Position numbers and translations under genes: made by a program. A stretch of 64,000 bases of DNA, taken from NCBI RefSeq assembly GCF_963676685.1, contig NC_092350.1, positions 42,627,373 through 42,691,372 of the forward strand, in the 5' to 3' direction. The notes beneath the pieces are model-generated. The model saw only the letters and a list, made by a program, of their open reading frames with translations, had not been told where the DNA came from and did not search any database. Shown here in pieces: positions 1-14,362 of the stretch (the stretch's first letter is position 1; every line of letters starts with the position of its first letter). This stretch comes from Mytilus edulis. Taxonomy: Eukaryota > Mollusca > Bivalvia > Mytilida > Mytilidae.

Positions 1-3000
1 ATTTTTGTTTTACTCCATTTTTTATTTCCTGTGTAATATTTTTTTTAAATTGTTGCTTTTCTTTTTATCTATTGTAAAATATTTATATCCACAATTTTCT
101 CTGTCTTTGTGTGTGATCGAATTCTTTGTTTACGTAATTAAGCCACATTCATGAAATTCTGTATAAGTACCACAGTGTAGATTCTATTCTGTACGCTATC
201 CGGAAGTCGCGATTTTCGAAGCGAGAACTTTTTGGATCACATTTTAAATTTGATGGATATACTGAATTAAACGTTAAGTTGATCATCTGTACATTGGTTA
301 ATGATTAATTCAGCTTTCATCGATATTCTCAGATGGTATAGAATTAAATTCAGCCCATTCATAATTCGTATCTTTACCTTAATCAAGAGATTTTCAAGTG
401 TATCACTAAGGAAAATCAGTCGGTGAACCTAAAAACAATCTTTTTACCCTCTTAGTGTACAAATTAACGTAAAAAACAGGCTTAATGAACTACTTAGTAA
501 ACTAAGTAAATTTCAAGTGGTGGTAAAAGTTTCAACCAGATCTTTGAAGCCAGAAATAAGAAAATTACACTTGTTTGAATTTCTCACTGTACGACCAGTC
601 TCGCTTGTATATTTTGAAACTGTATGATCAGTCTTTATTTCACTGTATTCTAGTGCTGATTTCAAAGGTATGTACGATACATTAGAAGGTGGAATTTTTC
701 TAAATAACACAAATATTTCAATAAATTCACATCCTGAAAACTTTTGAAACATGTTTTGGCTTGATAGGGTGTACTCGACTTACTACATTAAGTATAAGGA
801 TGTTTAAATGTTGCTTAAATAAGAGGAAGGTTTGTTGTATATATAAGTTTCAGAAATGTCCTCCGTTATACTTAAACAAACACACAGATGTAATCGTTAT
901 ATAAAAATGCATGTATTTACACACATTCGAGGCCGTACTGTAGCCTATAATATATCACAGTTCCTTTACTTTGTTTTGGATGTAGAGCTGTCTCTTTGAC
1001 AATCAATTGTACACCACTTTGTAAAGCGGGGGTTACTAGTGATAATGAAGTCCGTCTTTCCGTTCGCCCGTCGGACCGGTATAATATGTTTCGCTGGCTT
1101 TGTAAGCGTATCTCCTCATAAACCACTTAATATACATTAGGGGTTCCAGCCATTTTTAAATGGAGAGGGGGTCTAATTTAGGAGAAAAGGAGATTCCAAA
1201 TACATGTTCCCATACAAATGCATTGATAGTTAAAAAAGGGTTTCAAACCGCCGGATCCCCCTTTTTGGATCCGTCACTGATATAACTATTAATTAATCTT
1301 TCTCTGATTCCTTATCATAAATGATAATGACTGTATTGTACACCGTCTATTTCGAATTTTAGTAAAAATCTTTAATGGGGTTTCTTTATATAAGATACGC
1401 GGACTTTAACATTGCATTATATGGGGGCACCCATCAGGTATTTCCAACACCTCCTAAACCAATTATTAAAGTTTCTGAAATTGCTCCAATTTTAATATTA
1501 AATGCACTATGGACCGTCAATTTCGAATTTTTGGTAAACATATTTTTGATGTTTATATATCTAAAGTACGGACTTTGCCATAGCCTTATATTGGGCGTAC
1601 TTATTTTATATTCACAACTTCCTTCAAAGGTTGAAAGTACATAAGCAAATTATTATCATTTTCACAAGTTGCCACGCAATTAACAAATGCAATCAGTACA
1701 ATGACATATATTGATTAACCCAGAAATCGCTTTAAGTAAACTGATAAAATCCTTTTCATTTTAAAGTCATTCGTTTTTGATACAGGCAATGATTTCTGTA
1801 AACTTACCCAAATTATATCACAAGAATTATTATACACTATTACAAAGTCCACAAGCGAATCATGTATTGCTTTTTATGCATTTGATTTTAATTATAAATA
1901 AGACTGACGGAACAAAAATACTATTAATTTTCCGTCTACAAAAATCATCAGAAATATATTTGTATTGTCTGATTAAAGAAATTACACGTTATTGGTACCT
2001 GGACAGTTCATAATATAGACATGTATATACCTTCAAATTGCCGTTGTTTTTTTTTCAAAATCACGACTTGTCATACAGTCAAAAAAATCTGAAATCGCTT
2101 CTAGAATACAGTCAGTTCTAGAATGATCGTACAGTAATTTATTTTGGGATCCTCAAGGAAAACATATTTTTTTCTTTGTGAAATACGAATATTCTACTTA
2201 AATACGAAAAGAATATTGAAACAGTATGTATTTAACTGTAAACTAATGCACATATTTGCAATAAAAGATTATTTGCTTTGTACTACGAGAGCAAAATTGT
2301 CCATCGATCTCACTTTTGTCTATCAAGTTGGTGTGATGCACACGTATATTTCATATTCTAATGCATGTTTTTGTTACAGTTACTCATATTTATGATGCTA
2401 TACATACCTTGAATATGTTCAAAGCACTTTATAGATATAGGAGTAAACAAATGATGAGAAAAGTCACCGTAGGCAAAACCGTCCTGTTAGCGAGTTGGAA
2501 ATCATCGCTTCGAAAATCGCGGCATCCGGATAGCGTACAGAATAGTATCTACACTGTGAATACTATACTCATCAAGCCACATTTTAATCAAAAATCGAAA
2601 TTTTTGATCGATATAAAAAAAATAATAATTACATGCCATCGACACTTATCGTTTTCGTAAACAACATAACATATACCCTAGCCTACATCCTCATTTGGCT
2701 AAACATATATTTTATGTTCTTAATTGCACTTAAATCTGGAAAAGTAAGGAATAGGTTTCAAGGATCGATCTTTTTTAAACGATAACGTTTTCTCTATTCT
2801 TTATGTTATATTTATTGCTGTCACCAACATACAAACTCATAACCCATACACTTACACACTCACACCCCACACATTCACACCAGTAACTAGACGCAACTCC
2901 AACGGTAGCTGGTATTGGAAAGTAAAGACTTGTAACAACCTTTTCATTGCAACCTTTATTACATTTATATACATTTGTAGAACATTTTTTGAACTACTCA

Positions 3001-3072
3001 TCATAGCAATGATAGCTGTCTTTAAGGAAATGATTAATGTGTGAGAACAACTTAGATGAAAAGGCATGTCTT
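1..3072. other. Region 3' of gene A: no gene; repeats
   Basis: No convincing coding exon. It contains a 54-base inverted repeat pair (171-224 and 2505-2558) and, near 940-1020, a diverged minus-strand copy of dispersed repeat I. Short open frames here have no recognisable domains. Confidence 0.5.
171..2558. repeat. 54-bp inverted repeat pair bounding 2.39 kb
   Basis: The left arm at 171-224 and right arm at 2505-2558 are reverse complements with only a few mismatches; a shared core is CCGGATAGCGTACAGAATAG. The sequence inside has no transposase frame. This could be the two ends of a degraded DNA transposon or two opposite copies of one short repeat. Confidence 0.6.
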
Positions 3073-3469
3073 TCAGTTGGAGTAATTTTTACGCTTATTT
3101 TCAAAACTGTTTGAGGTATCTGTAATCTGTCGACGAATGGCATTTTTTAAAGGTGTTTCATTGACTGGATTAATGTTTCTATAAAATTCATCAATAGATG
3201 AAATCTCTATATCTTTTAAAGACATTTTTCTCTCCTGTTCATTTTGTCTTCTGTGTTGCGTTATCATCCATTTTCGTTTTATGTTTTCATAGATTAGCAT
3301 TAAAACAGCAAATATAACTCCTAGTCCACATAAACAGAACGCAAAATGAAAATCCAAGACATTGATAGTTTTTGCGTCTGTAACTGACTCTTCTTGACAG
3401 TTTGCTCGCTTAGGCCATGTTTTCTGCTGCCACATGAGAATCAATCCAGTTTCGATGATAGTGACGATT
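3073..3469 (-). CDS. Gene A last exon: TM4 and cytoplasmic tail
   Basis: 397 nt with stop; acceptor TTTTTAAG. It begins IVTIIETGLILMWQQKTW, holds the second S2 Cys (RANCQ), then TM4 (VLDFHFAFCLCGLGVIFAVL) and a basic tail. The tail carries IDEFYRNINPVNETPLKNAI followed by RRQ, a segment also seen in gene C but not in B. A possible AATAAA signal (plus-strand tttatt) lies at 2955-2960, about 110 bases past the stop. Confidence 0.9.
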
Positions 3470-6400
3470 CTTAAAAACAAAACAAATCGAGTTAATGTAG
3501 AATGCATACTATAATATTAAAACTGTATTGAAATATGCATGTATGCGAGAGTGTATTAAAAGTGTAAATCCACAAAAATAAATATGTCAATAAAGAATAA
3601 GAAATTATAAACATAAATTCAAACATTTTGGAAATAGATATCATTATATGTATGACTAAATGTATTTGTGAATATGTGTATAGATATAGGAAGATGTGGT
3701 GTGAGTACCAATGAGACAATTCTCCATCCAAATAACAATTTAAAAAAAGTAAACAATTATAGGTTAATGTACGGCCTTCAACACGGAGCCTTGGCTCACA
3801 CCGAACAACAAGCTATAAAGGGCCCCAAAATTAGTAGTGTAAAACCATTCAAACGGGAAAACCAACGGTCTAATCTATATAAAATAAAAAAAAACGAGAA
3901 ATGAGAAACACGTATAAATTACATAAACAAACGACAACTACTGTACATCAGATTCCTTTTTTTTTACTTTTGATAAAACAAAAAGAAGATTTGAAGTACA
4001 TTTGATGTGCTTATAGTGCACAAACCCCATGTAGTTCCCACAAAAGGATGACAACCTGTATGATGAAGACAATTTTCTTGGAGGCTCAACTCCTTCTGAC
4101 AAGTTGATCCAAGATTAGAAACAATAACCGACTGTTCATATTTATAAACAGAAAAACTCAATTTTATTCTGACTATCTCGAGAACATTTTGAATTAAAAT
4201 ATTCTCTCCAGGGTTCAGGGAAGTTGCTGAGATTAGAAAAATATGAACGTCAAGTGAATAGAATATAGATATAGGAAGATGTGGTGTGAGTGCCAATGTG
4301 ACAACTCTTCATACAAATAACAATTTAAAAAGTAAACCATTATAGGTTAAAGTACGGCCTTCAACACGTAGCCTTAGCTCACACCGAACAACAAGCTATA
4401 AAGGGCCCCAAAATTACTAGTGTAAAACCATTCAAACGGGAAAACCAACGGTCTAATCTATATAAACAAAACGAGAAACGAGAAACACGTATATATTACA
4501 TAAACAAACGACAACTACTGTACATCAGATTCCTGACTTAGGACAGGTGCAAACATTTGCAGCGGGATTAAACGTTTTAATGGATCCAAACCTTCTCCCT
4601 TTTTCTGAAACAATAGCATAACATCACAACAAAGAAAAACATACGATAAAATATCAATTGGCAGACTTAACTCAATCAAAAAACGTATGATTAAACAATG
4701 AACGAATAAATTTGATCTGCGATATCTGAATACAAATGCACAGTTAATTAAATATTAGAGACAAACATTCATGACCAAAAAGCTAACAAACAAATTCAAA
4801 AACAGGACATGACTGAGAAATAGTTAACCAATCAATGTTCACTTTAGAAAAAAAAAACGTTTTTTTTTATAATCTTGAAGTTTATACAAATGTTGTAAGA
4901 ATAAGTGAAAAATTTAAGATATTACAAATAATCAAAGCTGGTGTACAGACAAGATCCATATAAATAAAAATAACAAAAAAGCATTATAAACAGTATCAAC
5001 AGGTCGAATTAACAAGAAAATACGATTTGAGAGTACTCGCAGTTACTGACAGCTAGTTAAAAGCCAAAACCAATTAATAATAAAAAATCATGCATCAGAG
5101 ACTAAAATCGACTAAAACACATCACAGGGATTTAGTATTTTAACGTCATTAATAGTCAAAGAAGACATGACTTGTGCAATGCCAAAAATAAATGTATCGA
5201 CAGGTAGTAGTATAGTGAAGAGCGACTTCTATAGAAATAAAAGTTAACGTGTCTGTGTCTCTATACATCTCGCCTCAAAAGATAATGAAATTTAGTTATG
5301 TTTTAATTTGCTAATGACAATATCAATATTAGTGCCAATGTGAACTATATTCAGAGATCTTATTACAATATTGGTACGATAACCCTTACTTATAAGTTTG
5401 TTTAAAGGTTCGATGAGTTTACAAGGATCACATAGTGATTTCCTCGCTTTAAGTACAATATTACCATAAAATTTAGGATGTGAAATACCATTTTTAATAA
5501 GCTTTCTACAGGTATAGCCAAATTTACTAATCAAATCTTTGTATCTATGAAAGAATTTAGTAAAAGTTTTAAGTAATTTATGGTATCGAAATCCCTGACA
5601 CAACAATTTACCAGTGATGCATTGATTACGTTCGTTAAAATCTATGACATCAGAACACACACGGGCAAACCGAAATCCACTAAATCATTCATATTATAAT
5701 GAACAAAGTTAAGTTATGGTATGAGTGCCAATGAGACGACACTCCATCCAAAGTCACAATTTGTAAAAATAAACCATTATAGGTCAAACTTACTCATCAG
5801 AAAAGACATTCAGAAAGGGAGAATTATTCGGCAAAGCTGGAGCTATTAGTAGAGGATGGAAATCGGAAGATGAGATCACTGACATGTCACAACTTTTTCC
5901 TATTGCCATATCTAGGTATACCCTTTCTCCAATATAAGCATAATAACCACCTCTAACTTTGCGTATCTGTTCAGCTGGATCACTACTTAAAACTGATGGA
6001 TCACTCTTGTTGAATTCTAGTATGCCATTCCATAACTTCTGACGTTCTGGTAATTCTGAACTCTATACAAAAAATGCAAAACAAATGTTGAAAACATTAC
6101 ACATTTAATTTCTACCATTGATCGGTATGGATTAATCTGATCAATGCTTATTAAGAAAGAGGAATTCGAAAAAAAAATTATTCGATGTTATTAAAAAGTA
6201 AAATCGCAAAAATACTGAACTCCGAAGAAAATTCAATCGAATGTCCCTAATCACATGGCAAAATCAAATGACAAAACACATCAAACGAATGGAGAACAAC
6301 TGTCATATTCCTGACTTGGTGCAGGCATTTTCAAATGTAGAAAATGGTGGATCGGACTTGGTTTTATAGCGCTAAACCTCTCACTTTTACAACAGTCTCA

Positions 6401-9400
6401 TCAAATTCCGTCATATTTACAACGATGTGTGAACAGACCAGACATAACAAATAAAATAGTAAAAATATGGGTACAGCAGTCTTCACTGTGTTACAATCTT
6501 AAAACAAAAATTATATGAACTGGTTACATGATATATAGCATGCTTACATTTCGTAAGTTCGTTCGAGGAGTTGTTAGCATAAATTTCAGTGTTTTTTTTT
6601 ATTTTACCCTCAATTTGTCGGCTAAATTACATATGATCAGGTTACATAACGAGTTCATTCCTATTGTGTATGATTACCTTTAAACTTTATCATGTGGTAA
6701 ACTGGTTAGTTCAAGAGCATTAACTTTGAAGAAGCTTATATTTGGTTTCATTTTTGGAAAATCAGGATGAAGAAAAGCAAACAAAACCATTCAAACATCA
6801 AATTTATAGCGGTGATATATGTCTTGGTAACTGCAAGCTTAATTTGTTCCCTCTTAATGCAAAGAAAAGGTATATTTAAATAGACCTTTGGTTTAGTGTT
6901 GGGGTAGTATGCGAAACATCGAATCCCACCCTAAAAAGTAACAATGTTTCAAGGAGACAATGCAAATTGAATGAGGAGCAGTTTATGGCTGAACCAAAAT
7001 AAAAATGAGAAGACAAACAAGGGTTGATCTCGATTTTTCTGTGAAATGTTTTTTTTAGTGTTTTTTACTTCATAGAAAAATAGAGATTGGGTTAATTTAC
7101 TAAACAACCAAACAGGAGAAGAATGCATATTCAGGTTTTGTTATCATTTAAATAAAATATTTTTATCAAATGAATAAAATTGAGAAAGGAAATGGTGAAT
7201 ATGTCAAAGCGACAACCACCCGACCATAGAGCAAACAACAGCCGAAGGCAACCAATGGGTCTTCAATGTAGCGAGAATTCCCGCACCCGTAGGTGTCCTT
7301 CAGCTGGCCCCTAAAATATGCATAATAGTACAATGATAATGGACGTCATACTAAACTCCGAATTATACACAAGAAACTAAAAATTAAAATCATACAAGAC
7401 TAACAAAGGCCAGAGGCTCCTGACTTGGGACAGGCGCAAAATTGCGGCGGGGTTAAACATGTTTATGAGATCTCAACCCTCCCCCTATACCTCTAGCCAA
7501 TGTAGAAAAGTAAAAGAATAACAATACGCACATTAAAATTCAGTTCAAGAGAAGTCCGAGTCTGATGTCAAAAGATGTAACAAAAGAAAATAAATAAAAT
7601 GACAATAATACATAAATAACAACAGACTACTAGCAGTTAACTGACATGCCAGCTCCAGACCTCAATTAAACTGATTGAAAGATTATGTCTTCATCATATG
7701 AATATCAGGTACAATCCCTCCCGTTAGGGGTTTAGTATCATACTATCATAAAATATATGAGAAGAACATAACCCGTGTCATGCCAACAACTGTTTTTTTA
7801 GAAATAAATGTGTTTAGTTCCGATGCAAAGACCCTATCAGTGAATCAATGTTAAAGCCAAAATATGCAATCTTTAATGACCTGACAACAGTATCGTAACT
7901 ATATCCCCTTTTAATAAGTCTATTTAAAGGTTTTGTTAGTTTCTGAGGAGAATACTGACATTTTTGTGCTTTATAAAGAATATTTCCATAAAATTTTGGA
8001 TGTGAAATACCTGAAGGTATAAGATGTCTGCATGTTGAGTTATATTTACGAATTATTTCCTTATACCGGTGATAAAATTTAGTAAATGTTTTGACCAGTT
8101 TGTGATATCGAAAACCCTGGTGTAATAATTTTTCAGTAATACATACATTTCTCTCGCTAAAATCTAATACATTGTTACATACACGAGCGAATCGTACAAG
8201 TTGAGATATATAAACACCATAAGATGGTGACAAGGGAACGTCACCATCTAAAAATGGATAATTAACAATAGGAAATGAAAAATCATCTCTTTTATCATAA
8301 ATTTTTGTATTAAGCTTCCCGTTTATGATATAGATATCAAGATCGAGGAAAGGGCAGTGGTCATTGTTATCATTAGCTTTATTTTAAGTAAGTTCTACAG
8401 GATAAATTTCTTTAGTATACATACTGAAGTCGTCATTATTTAGAGCCAATATATCATCCAAATATCTAAAAGTATTGTTAAATTTTTGTATCAAATGTTG
8501 TTTTGATGGGTCTTTGCTAATTTTAGTCATAAATTGTAACTCATAACAATACAAAAACAGGTCCGCAATAAGTGGTGCACAGTTAGTCCCCATTGGAATT
8601 CCAATAACTTGACGATATACGGAATCTCCAAAGCGAACAAAAATGTTATCAAGTAAAAATTCAAGTGCATAAATAGTATCAAAGCATGTCCAATTGACAT
8701 AGTTCTTTTGTTTATTGCTACTAAAAAATGATCTAAAAGAGTTTGAACATATGTACTCGCATTCCGACTTTTTAAATGCCCAGTTAATTAGGGATGTGAA
8801 TTTTTTCTTAATAAGAATATGAGGCAAAGTGGTATATAGGGTAGAAAAATCAAAACTTTGAACAGATTCAAAATCACCAATATATGCATGCAATTTATCA
8901 AGTACTTCCAAAGAGTTTTTGAAGTACATTTTCCTTTATTTAAATATACTTTAGAAAATATGGCTTATCATTTATCAATTATAATTTGTACACACATTTC
9001 TTATTGATTGTATTGCTGGTGAGCAATGTCAAGTAATGGTCAAATGTAATAGTGACTAGTTGAATGTTCATGGAATTGAATCTCCAAAACAAAACGAAAT
9101 CGAAAAAGGTGTATTTTCATGGAAATGGGTCATATACCACTATAGGCAACAACGATTGATGATCAAATATTAAAAATCGATTAAAACACATCAAAGAAAC
9201 AAACAAACAAGGAGGAAATCATGGACTTAAACAGTTTAGGGGTATCATTACTTCCTTAGTCAAGCGAGCGGTTTAAAAAGACATATGATGCTGTAATGCA
9301 CAAAATATTCCAAATACACACGGAGTCAAATGTCACAATCGGAAAGACGAATCGACAATCGATAATATGCCTCAATCGGAAATTTTGCACAATAGGAAAA

Positions 9401-12400
9401 ATGACAAGATCAGTGCAATTTTAGGTAAGACGACCATTCTGTTATCTTATTATCTAAGACAGCAAAATTACGTCACTAGTAATTTTGGACACAGACAAAT
9501 ATTGGTCAACCTTCACCGATTCGTATTTATACAACAGATAACACAATTTGTGTTTTTAAAAACTCATTGTGACTTGTTGGTCTGTTTAGTGAACAGGACG
9601 CATTAAATTGTCATTATCTTTTATTACTTTTTAGTAAGACAGAAAAGGTATTGTTATGACAAATACGAACACATATATGATTAATGTAAATAAATATAAA
9701 GTGATCTTCAAAATCATTTAACAATTAATGATTTCGATAAGAAGGGCAGACCCCTTTCCAATAGACATAATCTACAGTGAACTTAAAAAGTATAGATTAC
9801 ATATAGTTTACGAAAGAAAACTGAACTGTTTTTTTATAGTGCAAACCGTCAACAATACAATAATTAAGGCATAGCTCTGATCCCTGAAAATAAATCTATC
9901 TGTACAGAAAGGTCTTGATTTAATTGAAGAATAGATGTATGTTTAAAGGTGGAGATATTTAATATTTTAAGTTATTTAACCACAAGTTACTGATATACCG
10001 GGATGAGAAATGTGCTCCTGATGTTCTTATCAGGTATCAACTTCTGACCAACTACTTTTAAAATAAATAATATTAAAACTTCTAAGCTTTTGCCAAAAAT
10101 TAATAATTGAACATAAACTACAAAAATAATTTGTCACCTTTAAAATTGTTTCAAAAATTGTTGAACCAGCTGTGCCCCATTTATAAGTATTTTGTGCAAC
10201 TAATCCTTCTGCGTCTTCAAAAGGTAGCGTTTCCTTTGTCACTGTCAAGATTGCAACAAAATTACCACTATATGTGGCCGCCATCAGGGTGCAAAATAGC
10301 CACCAGCAACTCAGTAGTGTTTTTCCTGCTGACGAAGCGGCTACATGCTGTCCACCTGAAATAAGTGTATTTTCATACTTTCATGAATTAGACTAGTATT
10401 GTTCAGTTATTTTTGAAGCAGTCATGTGCCATAGAAATACTTTATAATTGTAAAGATTATTTTCAATCTTTTCTTACAATTAGTGTCTAAGATATTTAAC
10501 TTATGCAAATAGTTGAAATTCTGGTACTTTGCCAGGTTTTCTTACAAAATAGCAACTTAATTATCTTTAGGGATTCGAAATCATATTGTTATTTTAACAA
10601 GTACAATGAAAAAAAAGTACGTTGAATATGTTTTTGATTTTTTCTGTAAATTCTATGTGTCAAGTTTTTACTTCAAGTTATCCGTAAAGCTGCGTTCAAA
10701 TTCAAATCATAGTCATGTTTACAATGGGAAATTCCCTTTTTAAATGCGGAATCGCACTATAACGTTGCGTGCATGAATATATATCATTAAAGTTCAAGGT
10801 TAATTATGTAAATCACTGTCAATACGTTCGTGAATATTGAATTATATAGAAACCAAGCTCAATTTCATACGTCTCGACACCGAATTATCAATATAAAACA
10901 TGTAGAAGTAACTAAAGATAGGTAGGATAAAAATTAGCTAGAAATCAAAGATATTAACCGAATGACATATGTTGGCTAAATTTTTGTAACGTAAAAATCG
11001 TGAACGTTCAAATTTGTCGGCAGCAATGTTCCATCCCCACAAAGGTATTGCCGCGTTATTAAACGTGCACAACAATAATTAAGGACTATGCTGAGGGAGA
11101 ATGCCACCAAGAAAGTCGACCCAATTATAATTCGTTTTATTGACGTTAAGGGTATGAACAAACAAAACTTACCATGGCAAAGTATTGCTCCAACTACGTA
11201 CCAGAACGAGTCAGATAAGTGATGCAATCCTCTGATCTTCATTCTACCGGCAACGTTTTTGTTATGCGGATTAAAGTTTTCGAAAAGAAACAGACAAAAT
11301 GTAATAACTATCAAAGAAAGTCCTATACAGAGAAACACAATTGAATTAACTGGAACGTGTACTTTCTTTGAATACGATGTAACGGGTTTCTTTATGATAA
11401 TCCCTGATTTTTCATGAAAATATGGCTGTGTGAAATCTACTACAGTTTCTCTGAGAACATCTATAACTAGTGGTGCAGCCACCAAATCTACTTCCTGAAA
11501 CAAAGGTTATATATAATTTGTTGGTATTTACTTTATAGCGTACGTTGGACTTTTCGTTTTAAAATTTTTTTGGAGAGCGGTTAAACTGTATTTTACCTTC
11601 GTTATGCAATAATATGCATTCCATTCGTGATAATTGTTTTGTACATTGCAAGGAATCCATTTTGGTATGTGTTTCATTCTTAAACCTAAAATCATTTTGA
11701 ATTTCTGTGTTTTCAATTTTTGCATTGATTATAGTAAACAGGATTCTTGCTTTACTTATTGAATATTTGGGATGATGTAAAGAGTAAGTTAATGATTTTC
11801 ATTTTTTCGAAGCTTATGTTGTGTTCCATCCATTTTATATAAACGTCAAACTTTTAACAAGGATTTAACCTTTCAAAAGGACAGCGCGTTTGTCAGTTTT
11901 CAATAGTAGGTGTGCAATGTGTAGTATTACTAGAATATGGAAGTCTGGATTACTAGTATATGGAAGTCTGGATAATTGCGTTAACCGATGTTCATTCGCA
12001 AAACAACCGTGTTGTGCTCATGAAAATCAATTTAGCTCGTTTATTTGACAGCATGTGTTTGCGAAAAAAAATATTAACCAGTGTAAATGCGTGAGTTATT
12101 TCATCTTACGTATGTTCATAATACGTTTTAATGCATAGTTTTCAAGTAAAAATATATACAAGCAGTTCATACTCACTCTACGTTGCAACTGTCCAATCAA
12201 ACCATTCCAAAGGTTATTGCCCGATACTACACCCCATTTTCCATCAGGTGGCGATTTTAGTTCATAACTACAAAATATATATATTTAAGTGGTATATAAG
12301 TCCTATTGGAGAGAACGCCAGATTCGAACAAAGTGTATGCCTTTATGGCAAATGTTCATGTTATTTAAATGCTTTGAAATGTTAAATATGGTAAATTTAA

Positions 12401-14315
12401 GAAAATATCACCTTATGGAATATAATTGTAATTGTTGTGTGATTGAAAATCATGTTTTATTTAAGAAGCCTAAAGATTAGTTCAATTAAGTTAAAGGTAT
12501 TGTCATAGATATGCAATCTTTAATGCCATTGTGATTTTTTTAATTGAAGAATAGTTATGAAATAAAAAGAAATTCACTGTTGCCTATATTTGCTAACAAC
12601 TACGTCATTTGTTCTCTGGTTAAGATTTGTCTCATTGACAATCTACTCACATATTTTTTTATATATTGTTACGCCCCGGTGATCTGAAAGCTGATATTTT
12701 TACTGTGGTCTCCGTTCCACACTTGTTACACGCATTTGTCCGTTGTTGTGTTCTGATTCGTATTTTACAGAAGAAATAGCTTACCTGGACCTAACATTAT
12801 ATACTGACTTCTTTAAATCTATATATCGACTTTATTTATATGTGTCATTGTTCATTTTGTATTTTTTTTTATAGGTTCAGTATAACGCGTCAAATGAAAC
12901 GTACGTTACGTGTTCTTGTTTATGAATAACTTGTGTACTTCGTCACACGTAACGACGATTATGTATAAAATACGAAACACATGTTCCTACTGGAAGCTTC
13001 TCTCTAAGAACCTCCATGCAGTTAGCCGTCTCTCCAAAACTAGAATTTTCTGCACCAAGTAAAATTGCTTTGTGAAAATATTTAATGCTGATATACTGTT
13101 TTCGCGGGTAAATAGCTAACCATGCACCGAGTATGCTGAGTAATTGAATGCAGTGCACCAAGTAAATTTTCCTTAACCAAGTAATGCAGTGCACCAAGTA
13201 GGAGTACTTGGAGATACCATTTAATGCACCGAGTGTGCTGAGTATTTGAATGCAATGCACCGAGTATGCAGAGTTCTTGAAATTAGTGCACCAAACAAGG
13301 ATGCAGAATATTAGACTGCCGTGTTCCAAGTATATTTTATTTCACCGAGCACTACAAGAATTGATTTATTAAACTTGGTGCAATGAACACATATTTTGGA
13401 CATGCCATAAAATAGCAGATCTGTGGATAAGACTCATGGACTGGATTTATAACCAAACACAAATAATTATTCCATTTAACATGGATATAATTTTATTTGG
13501 AAATTTAGGAAAACAGAAAATAATAAAATAAAAAACTTAATAATACTTTTATCAAAATTCTTTATCTATAGAACAAAACTGTGTGAAAATCAAGTAAATT
13601 TTGCAGGGCTAAAAAACTATCTAAAAGAAAATCTAATACTAGAAAAGAATATATTTTTTAAAACAAAGCCTCTTCACATTGCCAACCTCTACTGGGACCC
13701 CTGGCTTCCATTATTAGAATAATTTACACTTAAGCAACTTAATTAGCATTACCCTATGTAATGTTATTGTGCATTTTATTTTAGCCTTTTCACACCATCA
13801 TATATGTTATTTAATATACTGTTATATGTTGTTTATTGTTTATTGTCTTTTGTTCTTGTTTTGTGCCTAAAATGCATATACATTCTCTAATATCTATTTT
13901 GTGTTTGTATGAATTATTTACAATGGAAAACCAACTTTGCCAAATCTATTTAATTGTTGCCAAAAAAAATACTGCTGCCAAATTCCAAATTTCAAGGACT
14001 TTCTATTTTTTATTTTTATTTTTTTTTCTCTAGTTTTTATTTTTTGTTTTTTTTGTTTTGTATTTGTGTTTTAATTATTTATTATTTTCTCTTCTCTTCT
14101 CACATTCTCTCTTAAATAAAATTCTCACTTTATTGATCAATATTGAAATAATTGATACACAATAATATACTGTATATATATTTTGTAATTTTGAGTACTA
14201 ACAATTACTAACAATTTTTCTAAATATACAATCTAATGTTTAACGAGGCCGGGATAAGGTACCGGTACTTTCTGTATCAAACTAACAAATGTGAAAGTTT
14301 TCAATAAAGTATGTA

Positions 14316-14362
<47 letters not shown>

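Noticed and set aside
10976-11172. Open frame running on past exon g of gene A
   Set aside because: It lies beyond a good donor (G/GTAAGT) that is shared with B and C; the next exon joins in frame.
14304-14358. AATAAA plus poly(A) as the end of a plus-strand host gene
   Set aside because: The upstream coding remnant is a LINE ORF2 end, so this is a retroposed tail.
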